64,000 nucleotides of DNA from Myotis daubentonii (GCF_963259705.1 NC_081847.1:72561754-72625753), one strand, 5' to 3'. Shown: positions 11,890 through 24,568, numbered from the stretch's first letter. The notes: a model not told the origin generated them from the letters alone. Numbers and translations: made by a program.

Positions 11890-12690
11890 ATGCAGACCCC
11901 TGAGACGAAGGTTTGAATACCAGCGATTATTGAGAAGTTTGGGAGACACTAGGGGGTGGGGAAGAGAAAGGAAGGTAGCCAGTGGTGGGTATGCTTCCCA
12001 GCCAGCTCCCTGTGGAGGCCAGAGGAGCATCTCCCATGGGGAAGTCCCCTAGGGAGCTGCAGTGGCAAGGGGGCCTGGGAAAGGCGTGACCCACCTCCCA
12101 TCCTTCCAGTGGCTGTTCACTGCCAGGCACTTCCTGCCAGCGCCTAAGCACAAAGCCCTCAAGCAAAGAGGCAGGCATGTGTCACTTGCCTGACAAGGGC
12201 TCAACCTGCCCAGGCTCTGCTTGCAAAATGCCCAAATCTTTCAACTCTGGGCATTTCTCCTCCTGGGCTCACTCTGCTCCAGGCAGAATCTGGTCTCTCT
12301 TCTAGACACGTGGTCTCAATTGCTACAGCGCTTCATACAAGAGAGAAAAGTTACCTCTTGCTCCGAAAGCATTTGATACCCTTGCCAGAAAGAGAGAACT
12401 GTTTAGTTTTGAAGTGAAGTGGGTGCGTTCCCTTTTCTGCCTGGGTGTGGCCTTCCTGTCAAGAAAGGACATTCATGGTGGAGGACAGAACAATGTAGGT
12501 GACTTACTTCGCTCTAGAAGAGAGGACCCTGAGGACGGGGTCTAACTTGCATTCATTTGGGGGCCCCAGCAGCACCCGATGCAGGTCCTAGAATCCAGGA
12601 GTGTATGGGAAACATTGTGAAGGAGCACCAAGTGAATGAATGAAGGTGCCCTTCCATTGATGCAGTGTGTCTCCATGTGGGGCAGGGGGA
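11890..12690. other. Unassigned intron stretch
   Basis: No recognisable exon or repeat; ordinary mixed composition. Confidence 0.5.
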
Positions 12691-12775
12691 TACAGAATAA
12701 AGAGCACAGGTTTTCGAGCCTAAGGGGCCTGGGTGTGATCCTGGGCCCGTGACTGAATACGGAACAACCACGACG
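12690..12775 (+). repeat. MIR head fragment
   Basis: 'aaagagcacaggttttcgagcctaaggggcctgggtgtgatcctgg' matches the first third of MIR. Confidence 0.6.
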
Positions 12776-12844
12776 CGCAGTCTGTAGCTGCACGTGCATT
12801 TCACGTAGCTGCATGAAAGAGGCCAGGCACTGGAGAGCACCTGT

Positions 12845-13095
12845 GTGTAACTCCATTTATATAAAGTTCAACAGCAGGCAGAACAACTGTATGGCATTAG
12901 AGGCAAGGATAGAAGGTACCTTGCCACAGGTGGTGGGTAAGGATTGAAGTGGTGGGAGGGGGAAATTTGGGGTCTGGTAATGTCCTCTCTCTTAATTGGC
13001 TGCTGATTATATAACTGTGCCCAGTTAGTAAAAATTCATTGAGCTGTAGAGTTTTCTGTGTGTTTTATACTCTAATAATATATTTTAATAGAACA
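12845..13095 (+). repeat. L1 3' end
   Basis: 'actccatttatataaagttcaacagcaggcagaac' to 'gtaaaaattcattgagctgtagag' is the classic L1 3' untranslated tail on the plus strand. Confidence 0.75.
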
Positions 13096-13118
13096 AACTA
13101 GAAAAAATATATAGACAA

Positions 13119-13335
13119 GCCCTGACCGGTTTCCTCAGTGGATAGAGCGTTGGCCTCGGACTGAAGGGTCCCAGGTTCGATTCCAGTCAAGGGCATGTAC
13201 CTTGGTTGCGGGCACATCCCCAGTAGGGAGTGTGCAGGACAGCTGATCGATGTTTCTCTCTCATCGATGTTTCTGACTCTCTATCCCTCTCCCTTCCTCT
13301 CTGTAAAAAAATCAATAAAATATATTTTTTATAAA
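13119..13335 (+). mobile_element. VES SINE
   Basis: Nearly full-length: tRNA-like head ('gtttcctcagtggatagagcg', 'ggttcgattccagtcaaggg'), core and A-rich tail. An 8-bp repeat atagacaa flanks it at 13111-13118 and 13336-13343. It lies 1.07 kb upstream of the first exon and in the opposite orientation to the VES copy at 17728. Confidence 0.95.
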
Positions 13336-13709
13336 ATAGACAAAAAAGCATGTATTTGCCACGTTCACAAATGTTTAATTTAGAAACATGGGTACTCAAA
13401 GTGTGATCCATGGGGCCAGTGCCAGGACGCCAACCATTTTGTTACTTTCACAGCAGGTAAGTGCAGAACTTGAGCGTGAGCACCTAGAAACATCTCTAGT
13501 GCCTTGACATTGCTGTGGCACCCAAGTTCATGGTCAAGGGACATGTCTTCTTGCACAGAGTGTAGACCAGTCTGGCTATTGCCAGACTCACATGACAAGT
13601 CACATGTAATGTGGTCTTTGGATTATTATGAGTGTGCAATGGATTAGGAAACCCAGAACTGGGCCTTCCCCAAAGATATGTTGAGACATGATAATTTAAT
13701 GCAAGTTGT

Positions 13710-13790
13710 TTCAAACCGAGCTTCAGTTTCTGCATCGCTAAAATGAGAATTAAGTATCCTGATGCCCCCAAGGTTGGGGGAAGACAAGCA
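13710..13790 (+). repeat. MIR fragment
   Basis: 'cgagcttcagtttctgcatcgctaaaatgagaattaa' is the conserved MIR centre. Confidence 0.6.
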
Positions 13791-13910
13791 GTGTAATGCA
13801 TGAGAAAATGCAGATGACGCCACCTGCAGTAGGGGCCGAGGACTGCATTTTTCACTATCTTTCCAAATAATTCTTCTTGCAATGCCTCTCTCTAGCACTG
13901 CTCTACAGAT

Positions 13911-14187
13911 GCGCTGTCCAATGTGGTGGCCGCTAGCCACGCGGGACTACCACGCTTCTGAAATGTGTCAGTACAAATGGAGAGGTGCCATGGCAAACGA
14001 CATATGAGATGTCGAGGACTTCATGTGAATACATATAGACTGTATTCACATTATAAAATATGAGTATAAAATATCGCAGTAACTTTCTGTAAATTGCAGG
14101 TTAAAATATTTTGCATATATTAGGTTTGACAAAATATAATATTTAATTTTTTTACTTTATTTCTATTTCAATGTGACCACTAGGGAA
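13911..14187. mobile_element. MER58-like hAT
   Basis: Starts 'gcgctgtccaatgtggtggccgctagccac', then runs into an AT-rich interior and ends near 'atgtgaccactagggaac'. This matches the short hAT-Charlie element recalled as MER58. Confidence 0.65.
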
Positions 14188-14310
14188 CTAAACTGCATGT
14201 CTATGGTGTGGATTGTGTTTCCGTTGGGCAGCAGTGGTGCAGAGCGCCCGCGGTGGCTTGTTTCGAGGCTGGGTGACCTGTAAGGTGGACAGCAGCATCG
14301 AACTCACTGA

Positions 14311-14748
<438 letters not shown>

Positions 14749-14977
14749 TAGTCTCACAAAGAAAACCCAATCCACACACTTCCTGACGTGTAAAAGTTAC
14801 ACTCATTGGACCAGAGGGCGTACTGAGCGATTCACCAAAAATTAGACTACACAGTTGCATTAAGTAGTACTTTATTTTTTCATACATATTGGCTTGTAAA
14901 AGTGTGATTTATTTTCAGGAATATTCCTGTTAGCACGCACGGCAGGGCACAGCAGAGGTCTTCATGAAATGTCTGAT

Positions 14978-15021
14978 GAATGAATGAATGTTACAAAGCC
15001 ACAATGGTCCATGATTTCACC
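14978..15021 (+). repeat. 44-bp local duplicate, copy 1
   Basis: Shares 38 of 44 bases with 15877-15920 in the same orientation, both beginning with GAAT repeats. Confidence 0.8.
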
Positions 15022-15069
15022 TGCCGTCTGCAGTAGGGCCCCCTCCATCATCAGTCAGCATCAGGCGGA

Positions 15070-15480
15070 ATTACCTGGGAGCCTTTTTTTACAATTTATA
15101 TTGTCTCAGAATGTCTATGCAATTCTGGCTGGCATGCATACACATTTTGCATAACAGACCCATGGTGTTTTTGGTAGCTTAATGTTTTCACTTCTGTTTA
15201 TACCATAAGCATTTTCCATGTTGCTACATTGCTTTCATTATAATGTTCTGTCAAGCGGACGGACGTAATTTAATTAAACATTCCCCTGTGGTTGGATATA
15301 TTTGCAGCTTCCATGATTTTATAAAATAACGCTTCAATAAACATGCTACAGAATAAAGTTTAATTCATCGGTTTGGATTATAACTTTGGGATTAAATTCC
15401 AGAAATTGAAATACTGAATTAAAAGGGATGTGGGTTTTAATAGCACTTAATGCAAATGGCTAAATTACCTTCCCCAGGGA
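15070..15480 (-). repeat. Old L1 fragment
   Basis: 'aacattcccctgtggttggatatatttgcagcttccatgattttataaaataacgcttcaataaacatgct' is the reverse-strand L1 3' motif with the 'stalled baseline' of insertion-site wording typical of L1M copies. Confidence 0.6.
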
Positions 15481-15876
15481 TCAGATTTAGTTTCACTCCT
15501 GTGGGGCTGGGGCTGAGAGAGGGAGGGTCTCATGAGGAAAAACAAAAAAAGAATCACTCATCACCATTGTAATTTACATTTTTAATGTGCTTAACAAGGT
15601 TGACTGCGCTCACATCCTTGTTGAGTACTTACATTTCCTGCATTTATCTGTTTATTCGTGTGGGACTTTTTGATTGCTGAGGGTTACTGGCCACATCACT
15701 GCCACCCTTCCCCAGGCTCTGCAGCACCTTGAAGGAGCCCTCTGCCTGGTTGGAGGTCAGGACCTTCTTTGCTGAAATCCTAGGATGCCATGTGCCTCTC
15801 ATCTAAGCTTCCCCACACACCCTCCTTCCAGTCATCCTGAGTGTCTTAGGGGTGGCCTCAAAGGGAATGAATGAAT

Positions 15877-15920
15877 GAATGAATGAATGCTACAAAGCCA
15901 GGGTGGTCTAGGATTTCACC
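15877..15920 (+). repeat. 44-bp local duplicate, copy 2
   Basis: Partner of 14978-15021; ends 59 bp before the 103-bp exon and overlaps the (GAAT)n run at 15865-15889. Confidence 0.8.
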
Positions 15921-15927
15921 GCAGTGA

Positions 15928-16083
<156 letters not shown>

Positions 16084-16894
16084 TAGGAGGTGCCTTCGCC
16101 GAGAGTTCACAGCTTTCCTTCTCTGCACCAGGCACACCTCCCACTGAGTCGTGTCACCATCAGTGCCCGGGCCGGACTGGCCAGGAGCCGGGCTTCCTGG
16201 AGGAGGAGGGCCAGCAGCCCATGCCCAGTTCAGGGGGCCCCTGAGCCAGGAGCCTCTCTCTGCACAATGGGTGTTGGAACTGATTCTGAGGGAGCATGCC
16301 GAGGCGGACTTGAGGAGGCTGGGAGAGAAGCTGCTGGAACACATGGACAGTAAATTTATTTAGTGGGTTGGGAGCCTGGAGACTGAGCCTCCTGCCCAGA
16401 TTATCTTTCCATGTCTGACTGGCATTAGCAGACAAATGGGCAGACTTGCTGAACTCTGAAACCTGCCTGCTCAGAGACATGAATGGGGCCAGACCTCTGG
16501 GCTGGGCCAGCATAGGGCCTTAGCGTCCTAGGGTCCCTCATTGGGGCTTGAAGTCCCAGCCCTACTGCTGATTTTCACAAGAGGCTGCTGGGGGTCAGGA
16601 GCATGCTTATGGCCCAGGCGATGAAAGCCTCTCCATGGCTGAGCTGCCCCAGTGCCAGGTCCTGGCGTGTGGCTACCAGGAAGGTGGGCATCTCTTTTAA
16701 ACCAGCTACACTTTGCATAGGGGCAGCAGCTCCGAGCTTGACTGCTAGCTTTGCTCAGCGATCAAAGGACAGCAGTCCCTTGAAATCAAGCTGAGTGTTG
16801 GGTGAAACAGCTTTCAAATGGGCTCAGTCCAGTTCAACAAGCACGCACTGAGTACCTTAGATGCCCGGAATGGGGAGGGCCACAGGGGATAAAA

Positions 16895-17290
16895 ACGATT
16901 CATTTACTTAGCCATTCAACAAGTATTTATGGGGCACTCCCTCTGTGCCAGGGGCTGTCTAACTGCTTAGCAGACAGCAGTGAACTAGCCATGGTCGAAA
17001 GAAAGCCAGACTCTCGCTGGGGAGACAGACACATGAAAAGATAATTACAACACAGTGCATGCGTATGGAGATGTGCCTGGGTCGTGATGAGGACTCGGAG
17101 GGGAGAGTTCCCAGAGGAGGTGACACTGAGCTAGATCTTAAATGTTGTATGATATTTTGCCAAAGCTGTAAGAGGATCCAGCGTGAGCAAAGGCATGGGG
17201 GACAAATGCAGCCTGCTGTCCTGGGAGCAGCCAGGAGTGGTTCCGTCTGCTTCAGCATAAAGATGAAGGCAGCAGTGGTGGGGTGGCGGT
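16895..17290 (-). repeat. L2 3' region
   Basis: 'agccattcaacaagtatttatggggcactccctctgtgccaggggctgt', then 'agaggaggtgacactgagctagatcttaaat' and 'agcgtgagcaaaggcatggggg', in L2 reverse-strand order over almost 400 bp. Confidence 0.8.
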
Positions 17291-17727
17291 GGGGCCATGT
17301 TCAAGATGCTGGGGTTTCTCTGAGGAGCCCTGGGGAGCCAGATGCAGCGTGACTTTTATGAAACTGGAGACTAGGAGACCAGCCAGGAAGGAGGCTATTG
17401 GGATGGTCTCATCTGTTTTCCCACCTGGATCCAACTCTACCCAGAAATTATAGGCAGTACAGTAGATCCAATCAGTTGCCCGCAATTAGGAAGTTCCCCT
17501 CAATTCCGTGGGCTTTGAACAATGTTCTGTTCTAAGTCAGGTGAATCTTCAGACCTTGCAACAGGCGTGTGTCGTGTTTGTGGGACACCTGAGCTGAGAA
17601 CTTCTGCCTTGTCTCCTATACACAGGTCGTTGCAGGACTGTCCTGGCTGTGGTGAGCCCAGGCAACTGGTGGCTCTTACACCAAATAAATAGTTGCTGAG
17701 TTACTTGCTTTTGTTCCTGTTACTTTC

Positions 17728-17949
17728 TTTTTTTTTTTAATATATTTTATTGATTTTTTACAGAGAGGAAGGGAGAGAGATAGAGAGTTAGAAACATCGA
17801 TGAGAGAGAAACATCGATAAGCTGCCTCCTGCACATCTCCTACTGGGGATGTGCCCGCAACCCAGGTACATGCCCTTGACCGGAATCGAACCTGGGACCT
17901 TTCAGTCCGCAAGCCGACGCTCTAGCCACTGAGCCAAACCGGTTTCGGC
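17728..17949 (-). mobile_element. VES SINE
   Basis: Full-length copy in reverse orientation with intact head, core and poly(A)-like tail. A perfect 16-bp target duplication (tgttcctgttactttc) lies at 17712-17727 and 17950-17965, so it is a fairly recent insertion. It is the mirror partner of the copy at 13119. Confidence 0.97.
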
Positions 17950-18439
17950 TGTTCCTGTTACTTTCATATAACATTGTCATTCAGTTCTGTCTATACACTG
18001 AGATATTACTATCCTTCTTTTCAGATATTATTATTCTCATCCTCAGGCTCAGAAATTCCCACGAGCTCACAGACAATAAGCAGGGACGCTGAGACTGAAC
18101 CCAGGTCCTCCAGGTGCTAAAGCACATGTTGCACTTTGGCCACCTTTGCCCGCCTCCCTTTCACAGCTTGTGCCTCTTTCACGAAGCAGCACTGGTCATG
18201 TTTCAACATCTTTGAACGCTTTCCAGATGGCAGAATAGGCCCAGAAGCGAGAAACAGTGTATCCCATGTTGCACAATCCATGCGCAGCTGACCCCACACC
18301 AGGACTTTTACACAGTAGACCCAGGCATCCCCTTTCATGCTGCAAGCCTACGAAACTACCTCCAGAGGGACCTGGCCACCTGGCTTCCGCGGTGGCTTCC
18401 TGGGGGTGTGGATTCCGTCCACTCCCCACAGCCTTCTCT

Positions 18440-18600
18440 ATGGGGCAATGGGAAGGATGGGAGCTTAGTGACAGGGAGCCTGGGTTCAGAACACTGCCGT
18501 GCAACCTTGGACCAGATACTTCATCTCTCTGAGCCTGAGGTTTGCTTATCTGGAAAGTATGGGGGGTAATGATTCCACAGAGGCTAAATAAAATATAGAA
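18440..18600 (+). repeat. MIR SINE
   Basis: 'gggagcctgggttcagaacactgccgtgcaaccttggaccagatacttcatctctctgagcctgag' follows MIR from head to centre. Confidence 0.75.
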
Positions 18601-18984
18601 GCCACAGCAAGGCAGGCTGTCAGAGTTAGTCTCTTCGTTGGCTTTTCTGCTTCTCTTTGGAACTTAGGAAGGTCTGTTCAAAGTGGATTTTTAAGAATCC
18701 GTCCTGCCACCAGGCACAGTGTTGCCTGCATCTTTCCTATTCAAATTTTCAAAGCTTTTCGAGACCCTGATTCTATGGTGGGGATGGAAGGCCTTTGCTT
18801 TTTTCCTTAAGATCCCCTACCTTCTTTCCAGCACAAAGTTTCCAAAAAACTTTTTTAAAAAAATTGTACTGAGAAATAAGCAATATGGGTCCAGCAGCAT
18901 AAAGTTAAATTTTGTACAGAGGACTAGGATAAACCAGATTATATGTCCATGAAACTCTGAAAACTCATCAAAGTCATTAGCACC

Positions 18985-19140
18985 ATGTTTTATTGAGCAA
19001 CTACTGTGTTCCCAGAATTTAACCTTGACTAACCTAAGAGTAGGATCTTTCTATTAGAAATGAGGAAGCTGAAGTTCAGTCACAGAGCCCGCAAGTGATG
19101 AAGCTGGGACTAGGATCCAGGCCTGCCTGCCTCCAGAGAC
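18985..19140 (-). repeat. MIR SINE
   Basis: 'ttattgagcaactactgtgttcccagaat' and 'aaatgaggaagctgaagttcagtcacagagcccgcaagtgatgaagctggga' are reverse-strand MIR. Confidence 0.75.
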
Positions 19141-19529
19141 CAGCAAAGGGGACCTCTGAGCAGCCCAAACAGGCGTTCCTGGGAAAGCTCTTCCAGTTCC
19201 CACAGAGAGAAGCCCCTTGCACTTTCCTCTGAGCCTGCATGCTCTTAGCTTGCCCATCTGTTTGGTAATCTCATGCATCCTAAGACCACAGTAAATTAAG
19301 AGGTGGGAATGGAAGTGCCCGGGAGCAGTGAAAAATGACAGTTGGCAGGGAGCAAAAACAAAACAAAACAGGAGAACTCAATAAAACTAACACAGGGACT
19401 CAAGAAATTAGGAGGTCTGCATGCTACAGCTCCTCACAGCCATGGTTGTTCACCCATTATTCCTGGCTTACCCCCCAAAATATAGCATGAGGCTCCATGT
19501 CTTCAAGTGCAAAGGACCTGCTAGCTTTC

Positions 19530-19710
19530 ATCTAATGAGCAAGGGCTTGCTGCATGCCTGTCACCAAAGATAAACTGTATCCTCACAACATGGCAAGAGA
19601 AGTCTCCCCGTTTTGCAGTCATGGGAACGGAGATAAACAGACCCCAGGGAGTCGATGCAGACCACGAAGCAAGCAAGGGGTGTGGGCAGCATTTAAACTG
19701 ACCCTAAGCC
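19530..19710 (-). repeat. MIR SINE
   Basis: 'gtatcctcacaacatggcaagagaagtctccccgttttgcagtcatgggaacgga' is a diverged reverse-strand MIR. Confidence 0.65.
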
Positions 19711-20084
19711 AACCCTCATTCCACTAGCCCCTAGCACCTCCCTAGGAGGAAGCTGGGCATGACATACTTTGGTGGCATTGCCATGGGAAAAAATGAAAAT
19801 ACATGTCACCGCTCAGAGGGGCAATGCTTCGCGTGTGGAGAGGCCTGGCTGCGTTTCTTCCCACGGCTCTGGATCACTGAGGATGGGTACACTCCTTTTC
19901 AGAACTATTTTCAGACTGGTGCTTGGGCATTTGACGAAAAGGGCAAGAGACTAACCCGTGCCACCCAGCAAGTCTTTCAGGGCAGCTCGCAACGACAGCA
20001 GTGGCTCCATCACAATAGATTTCCGTTACCTTAGCTCTTTTCACCTCGAGGTCAGGGCACTAGGATGCCCAGCTGGGAGATAGT

Positions 20085-20340
20085 TGACCATTAGGTCATT
20101 CAACAAATTGAGCGTTTGCTGTGTCCCAGGTGCGGGAGGTAAGTGGGTTACACACATACCTGTCCTCCTGAGGTTTAGCATCCAGGAAGTGTTCCTGGGA
20201 ATGGGGCAGGGAGCTGGGGCGTTAGCAGGGAAACAAACCAGATAATGAAACTGGACCAGCAAGACAAGGCCAGTAAGGACAGTGACTGTGTTGGCTGAGA
20301 GGAGAGGTCTGGCTGGAGAGATGAGCTCAGGGGGCCCATG
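20085..20340 (-). repeat. L2 3' end
   Basis: 'gtcattcaacaaattgagcgtttgctgtgtcccaggtgcgggaggtaa' starts a reverse-strand L2. Confidence 0.65.
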
Positions 20341-20444
20341 TGGAGTCCCGCAGGTCAAGGAAGAGGAGAATTGAGAAAACAACAAAGGCCATGATTGCAG
20401 CACATGAAGAGCTTACTAAGTGCATGGGGTCAAGGATGCCCGGG

Positions 20445-20660
20445 ATCCTATTCATAGCTGATAGTTCCTTTAATTTCATTGTATCATCCGATTGCCATTT
20501 ACCCAGTAGATAAGCTGGGTGGAAACACCATCTCCATTTCTGAAGATGAAGCTGTAGTCAAGGTGTGAAATGATTGGCCCAAGGTCACCAAGCTTGTTAC
20601 CTGTACAGCAGGACAGGGACCTCACTTCCTGCCTTTGCGTTCATTGCTCCCCTAGAAGGT
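20445..20660 (-). repeat. MIR SINE
   Basis: 'tctccatttctgaagatgaagctgtagtcaaggtgtgaaatgattggcccaaggtcacc' is reverse-strand MIR. Confidence 0.7.
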
Positions 20661-21560
20661 TCTGAGTTTCCCATGCCTGGGACATCAAGTGATGACTGAG
20701 TAACCACTCAGTGGGGATGCTGGTGAGGGAACTGCCATCAACTTGGAAGTGACGGGGAGGCAAAAGGGGGTCTCAGGGGCCCTTTACTCTGGGTTGTGTG
20801 GGCGAGCCTGTAACTTGAACCTCAGCGTGTCTCTCTCTGAGTGGGGTCTGCCTGTCCTCAAACAGCATCATAGCTGAGCCCCAGCCCCCAGGCCTCACCA
20901 GCAGGGCTCTGTCCATGCTCAGCCCCTTGCTGCCCCTTGGAAGCGAGCCCCTTGGATCTGACTTTCTGGTGGAATTGATTGGGCCGGGAGGCGAGGAGGG
21001 GAGGTGGGGTGGGAAAACTGCCCTGTGGGCTCCCGCACCCTCATCTCTCCAGCCAAACCACGTGGGCAGCTTGGCCTATATTTCTAATGCTCCACAATAG
21101 AGATTTATTGCTTTTGCATTGCTTTCCCCAGGCCTTCAAAGATTTATTGGTTTTTAAGTGACAGAATCCCAGAATTGCTTAAAAGATCAATCAAACAGTG
21201 ACTAGAATCTAATATTCAGCTCTGACTTGAACACGCCGGGCCTTCTTCCTCCACGCCCCACCTGTCATGCTGATGTATCTGTAGTAACCTTCCTCAGAAA
21301 GTAACTTGGCCATGAATTAATCACCCCTAATGCAGTCCCTGAAGTAGGGCCGGGAAGAGCCCCGGATTCTGTAGCAGACCCTCCCCTGGGTCCCCAGCTG
21401 GCTTCCTTAGAGGCACCCCTTTCTCCCCCCACCCTCTCCTTCTCACCCAGTCAGTCAGGGTGCCCGTCCACTGAACCTCAGACTCAGCTTGGGAATGATC
21501 TCTTTCTTCTCTCCTCTGTCCCTCCCTCCTTCTCCACCCACCCCACCCCCCACTCTCCTA
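20661..21560. other. Unassigned intron stretch
   Basis: GC-rich in parts; no exon or repeat family recognised. Confidence 0.5.
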
Positions 21561-21589
21561 GCCTGCCAGGGCGCCTTGCTGGTTTCCCT

Positions 21590-22020
21590 GGCATACATTC
21601 ATCATCTTTATCCAGCCCCCACAAGCTGCTGGAATGGTCCTTCAGACACACAAATTGGATCAAGTTAACTTTTCTGCTTAAAATCCTTAAATGGGTCACT
21701 GGCTTTCTACCGCATTTAAGTTCAAGCTTCTTAGCATGGAATTCAAGGCCCACCAGAATCTGGCCCTGACCCGTTTCTGGTTTTATTTCCTTTTGCTTTG
21801 CCCTCTTACCAGGCTTTGCTCAAGTGCCCCGTGTGCTTTCTTCATCATTCCTTCCTGAGCTTTTCATTGGGCTACACGCGTGTTGCATGTTTTCTCTGGG
21901 TTTATTTCATGTGTGTTCCTCACTAGACTGTGAGCTCCACGAAAGGGGTAGGCTTGACACTAATAGAGCCCCTTTCCTGGGGACAGTGCCTGGCATTTAG
22001 TAAACACTAAAAATAAAACA
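21590..22020 (+). repeat. L2 3' region
   Basis: Long plus-strand L2: 'gcttaaaatccttaaatgggtcactggctttc', 'ggcccaccagaatctggccctgacc', 'cactagactgtgagctccacgaaagggg', 'cagtgcctggcatttagtaaacac'. Confidence 0.85.
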
Positions 22021-22144
22021 AACAAAAAACCTAAATGAGTAAATCGGCACATCTGTTTTGCACGCCTGGCAGGAGCCAGGTGCCGGGACTGTGCAGGTGC
22101 ACCTCACTGGCCCGTTTTAGCTGCCCCCTAGTCTGTAAGCACTG

Positions 22145-22305
22145 TCCAGTGGAACCTCCTGCCATGATGAAAATGTCCTACCTCTGTGTTCTCCAAATAG
22201 TCACCACTAACTACATGTAGCTGTTGAGCACTTAAAATTTGACTGAGGAATTAATTTTTTTTTAAGTTGTGGCTAGTGGCTACCAATTTAGATGGTGCAG
22301 GTCTA
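22145..22305. mobile_element. MER58-like hAT
   Basis: 'tccagtggaacctcctgccatgatgaaaatgtcc', 'tgtagctgttgagcacttaaaatttgactgagg' and 'tggctagtggctaccaattta' match the same short hAT family as at 1128, 13911 and 28130. Confidence 0.75.
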
Positions 22306-22409
22306 TAGGAAGAACATTCAGAAAAAGAAAAAACTGCTGATGAGCCTGTGGACTTGGCCAGAGATTCCCCAGAGTTCAGGTGCACAGGCATTCATCCTTA
22401 GCCTGGTGG

Positions 22410-22600
22410 CTCAGGGCAGGGAGAGCTTTTTGGAGGCAGGGTTACCTGATCTGGGACCAGTCGGATGAGGGGGCGTGTGCTTAGTGACCCAGGAGGAAGC
22501 AGCCTATGCCAGAGCCAAGGCAGAGAAGGCGTACAGTGTGTTCATGGAACCACTGTGGGCTGCGGCAGAGAGGGGGTGAGAGTCAGTGAGCCACAGGGGC
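22410..22600 (-). repeat. L2 fragment
   Basis: Reverse-strand L2-like purine-rich run including 'caaggcagagaaggcgtacagtgtgttc'. Low similarity. Confidence 0.4.
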
Positions 22601-22879
22601 CAGGTAAAGCGGCCTCCACTTGCGGTTTGGTCTTTTTCCTGACAGGTGCGGGGGCATTTGGTAGGCACATGCAGGACCATTCCCATCTGCAGCAGAATGC
22701 ACCAGCTCCTCCTTGGGCTCCCACTCTGTCCTGCTCACTCCTCTATCAGGGACTTGCGTTTTCCATCTCCACCAGCCTGTGACCTTCTTGTGTGACCCTG
22801 ACCATGACCTTCCATCTCTCATGCTCTTCCAGCCACAGCAAACTTGCCAGTTGGTACTTTGGGACAGCTCCTGGAAGCA

Positions 22880-23035
22880 GATCAAATCTGATGCAGTTGA
22901 CTCATGGGGCACCCTTGGGTCAGTTACTTACTTTCTCTGAACTTCAGGCTGTTTGTTGGTAAAATGGGAATACATTACCAGGTCTCAGATTGTTTTGAAG
23001 ATCCAGTCAGCGAAAGTGTGTAAAGTGCAATTGGC
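22880..23035 (+). repeat. MIR SINE
   Basis: 'cccttgggtcagttacttactttctctgaacttcaggctgtttgttggtaaaatgggaatac' is the MIR centre on the plus strand. Confidence 0.75.
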
Positions 23036-23599
23036 AGTTACTCAACTTGCTCCTTGGCGTGGCCATGCTGCTGGGACAGGAGCGGCTGCCTGCCCCCTAG
23101 CTATGGGATGGGGCGCTCTTGGAGCCCTGCTGTAAGCTGGAGCCTGTGTGCTAGGCTCCTCCCACACCACGGGAGCACTGTCACATGCCAGGTGTTGGCA
23201 AGCATGTGACGCATCAGGGAATGTGCAATTATCTACAAGGTTGTCCCCAAATCCTTGAGACAATGTTACCTTAACAATGGATCCTGAGATTCGAGCACCT
23301 TTCACAAACACCAAAGCAAGCAGACAGTGCTAGGTTGTCTCAACTGCTGAAGGACCAGCAAGATAAGGTCAGCCGTACCCTCAAGTTGGAGGAGATGCCT
23401 CCTTAGGGTGTGAAATCAAAACAAAGAAGATCCAAATCCCCCTCAGAAAGGGGCACTGGGATCCACATGAGCTCCCTCAACTGAGATCTTATCAATATTG
23501 GGCGCAGAGTGGGTAGACAGAATCACACCGAGCAGGAGGGGTGAGACCAGATCCTAGGAGATGAGTCAGGTCTATCTGTTCCCTCCTTCATGTGTTTAT

Positions 23600-23775
23600 C
23601 AATTCATTAACTAATTAAGTCAGTAAATATCTAATTTGAATTTGAACAAACACCATGTGCCAGACACTGCTGAGCACTGAAGATCCAGAAATGATCAAAA
23701 CAGGCCCAGGTGCAGCTGAAATCCTAATGGTAGAGACAGCTCTGTGCAAACGGAGCCACGGACACTAATGATTGG
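23600..23775 (-). repeat. L2 3' end
   Basis: 'caccatgtgccagacactgctgagcactgaagatccagaaatgatcaaaacag' is reverse-strand L2. Confidence 0.7.
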
Positions 23776-23902
23776 CTATTATTAGCAGCAGCCAATTCTT
23801 ATTGGGTCCATATCACCAACTCCCCTCTGCTTTCAGCTGTAGCTGTGCTGGACAGTTCCATGGATTGTTGCAAGGTCCCGCCTTTTTCTGCTTTGCCTAG
23901 GT

Positions 23903-24114
23903 CAGTGGTTCTCAACCTTCTGGCCCTTTAAATACAGTTCCTCATGTTGTGACCCAACCATAAAATTATTTTCATTGCTACTTCATAACTGTAATGTTGC
24001 CACTGTTATGAATTGTAATGTAAATATCTGATATGCAGGATGGTCTTAGGCGACCCCTGTGCAAAGGTCGTTTGACCGCCAAAGGGGTCGCGACCCACAG
24101 GTTGAGAATCGCTG
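23903..24114. mobile_element. SPIN/URR1-like nonautonomous hAT
   Basis: 212-bp element with terminal inverted repeats (cagtggttctcaacc / ggttgagaatcgctg) and a perfect 8-bp target duplication gcctaggt at 23895-23902 and 24115-24122, as expected for hAT. The right half 'ggtcttaggcgacccctgtgcaaaggtcgtttgaccgcc' and 'ggggtcgcgacccacaggttgag' is the SPIN/URR1 signature. There is no transposase; it needs one in trans. Confidence 0.9.
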
Positions 24115-24568
24115 GCCTAGGTGCTTTCTCCAAAGCCCTGTGGATCTTCTTCAGTCTGAGCAGGCAGGTCAGAAGTGCAAAGGATTTGACACTGTAGGGG
24201 CAACCTTCAGCCAGTGGGGGAGGGGAGTCTAGGCGTCCATGCCCTGACTCCTATCCTTCAGATGGACCCTTCTGAGGCTGCTGCCACACTGTTCCTCTCT
24301 CATCGCCTTTAGGATCGAGCCCATTTCCCAAATGTGAGCCAGCTCGACAATGCACACTTTACTGGTTTTCTTTCCTTCTACGTCTCACTCCTTCTTATAA
24401 GAGGAGGGTCAGACTCAGTCCAGGGATGAAGTTAGAGAAACTGAAAGGAGACCAGTAGGACAGTAATGGGGAGAAAACACAAAAAGAGAGGCAGGATGAG
24501 GTTGGGAGAGAGAGCCAGAGACCGCAGTCTTTGTTTCTATTCTAAAAGCATTGAGGAGTCAAAAAAAA

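Noticed and set aside
13119..13335. tRNA gene from A/B-box-like head
   Set aside because: The head belongs to a VES SINE with a SINE core and A-rich tail; no tRNA cloverleaf ending is present. The same applies to the other VES copies.
16160..16513. Open frames just after the 103-bp exon on both strands
   Set aside because: GC-rich chance frames with no family resemblance; PTPRT reading stops at the donor at 16083.
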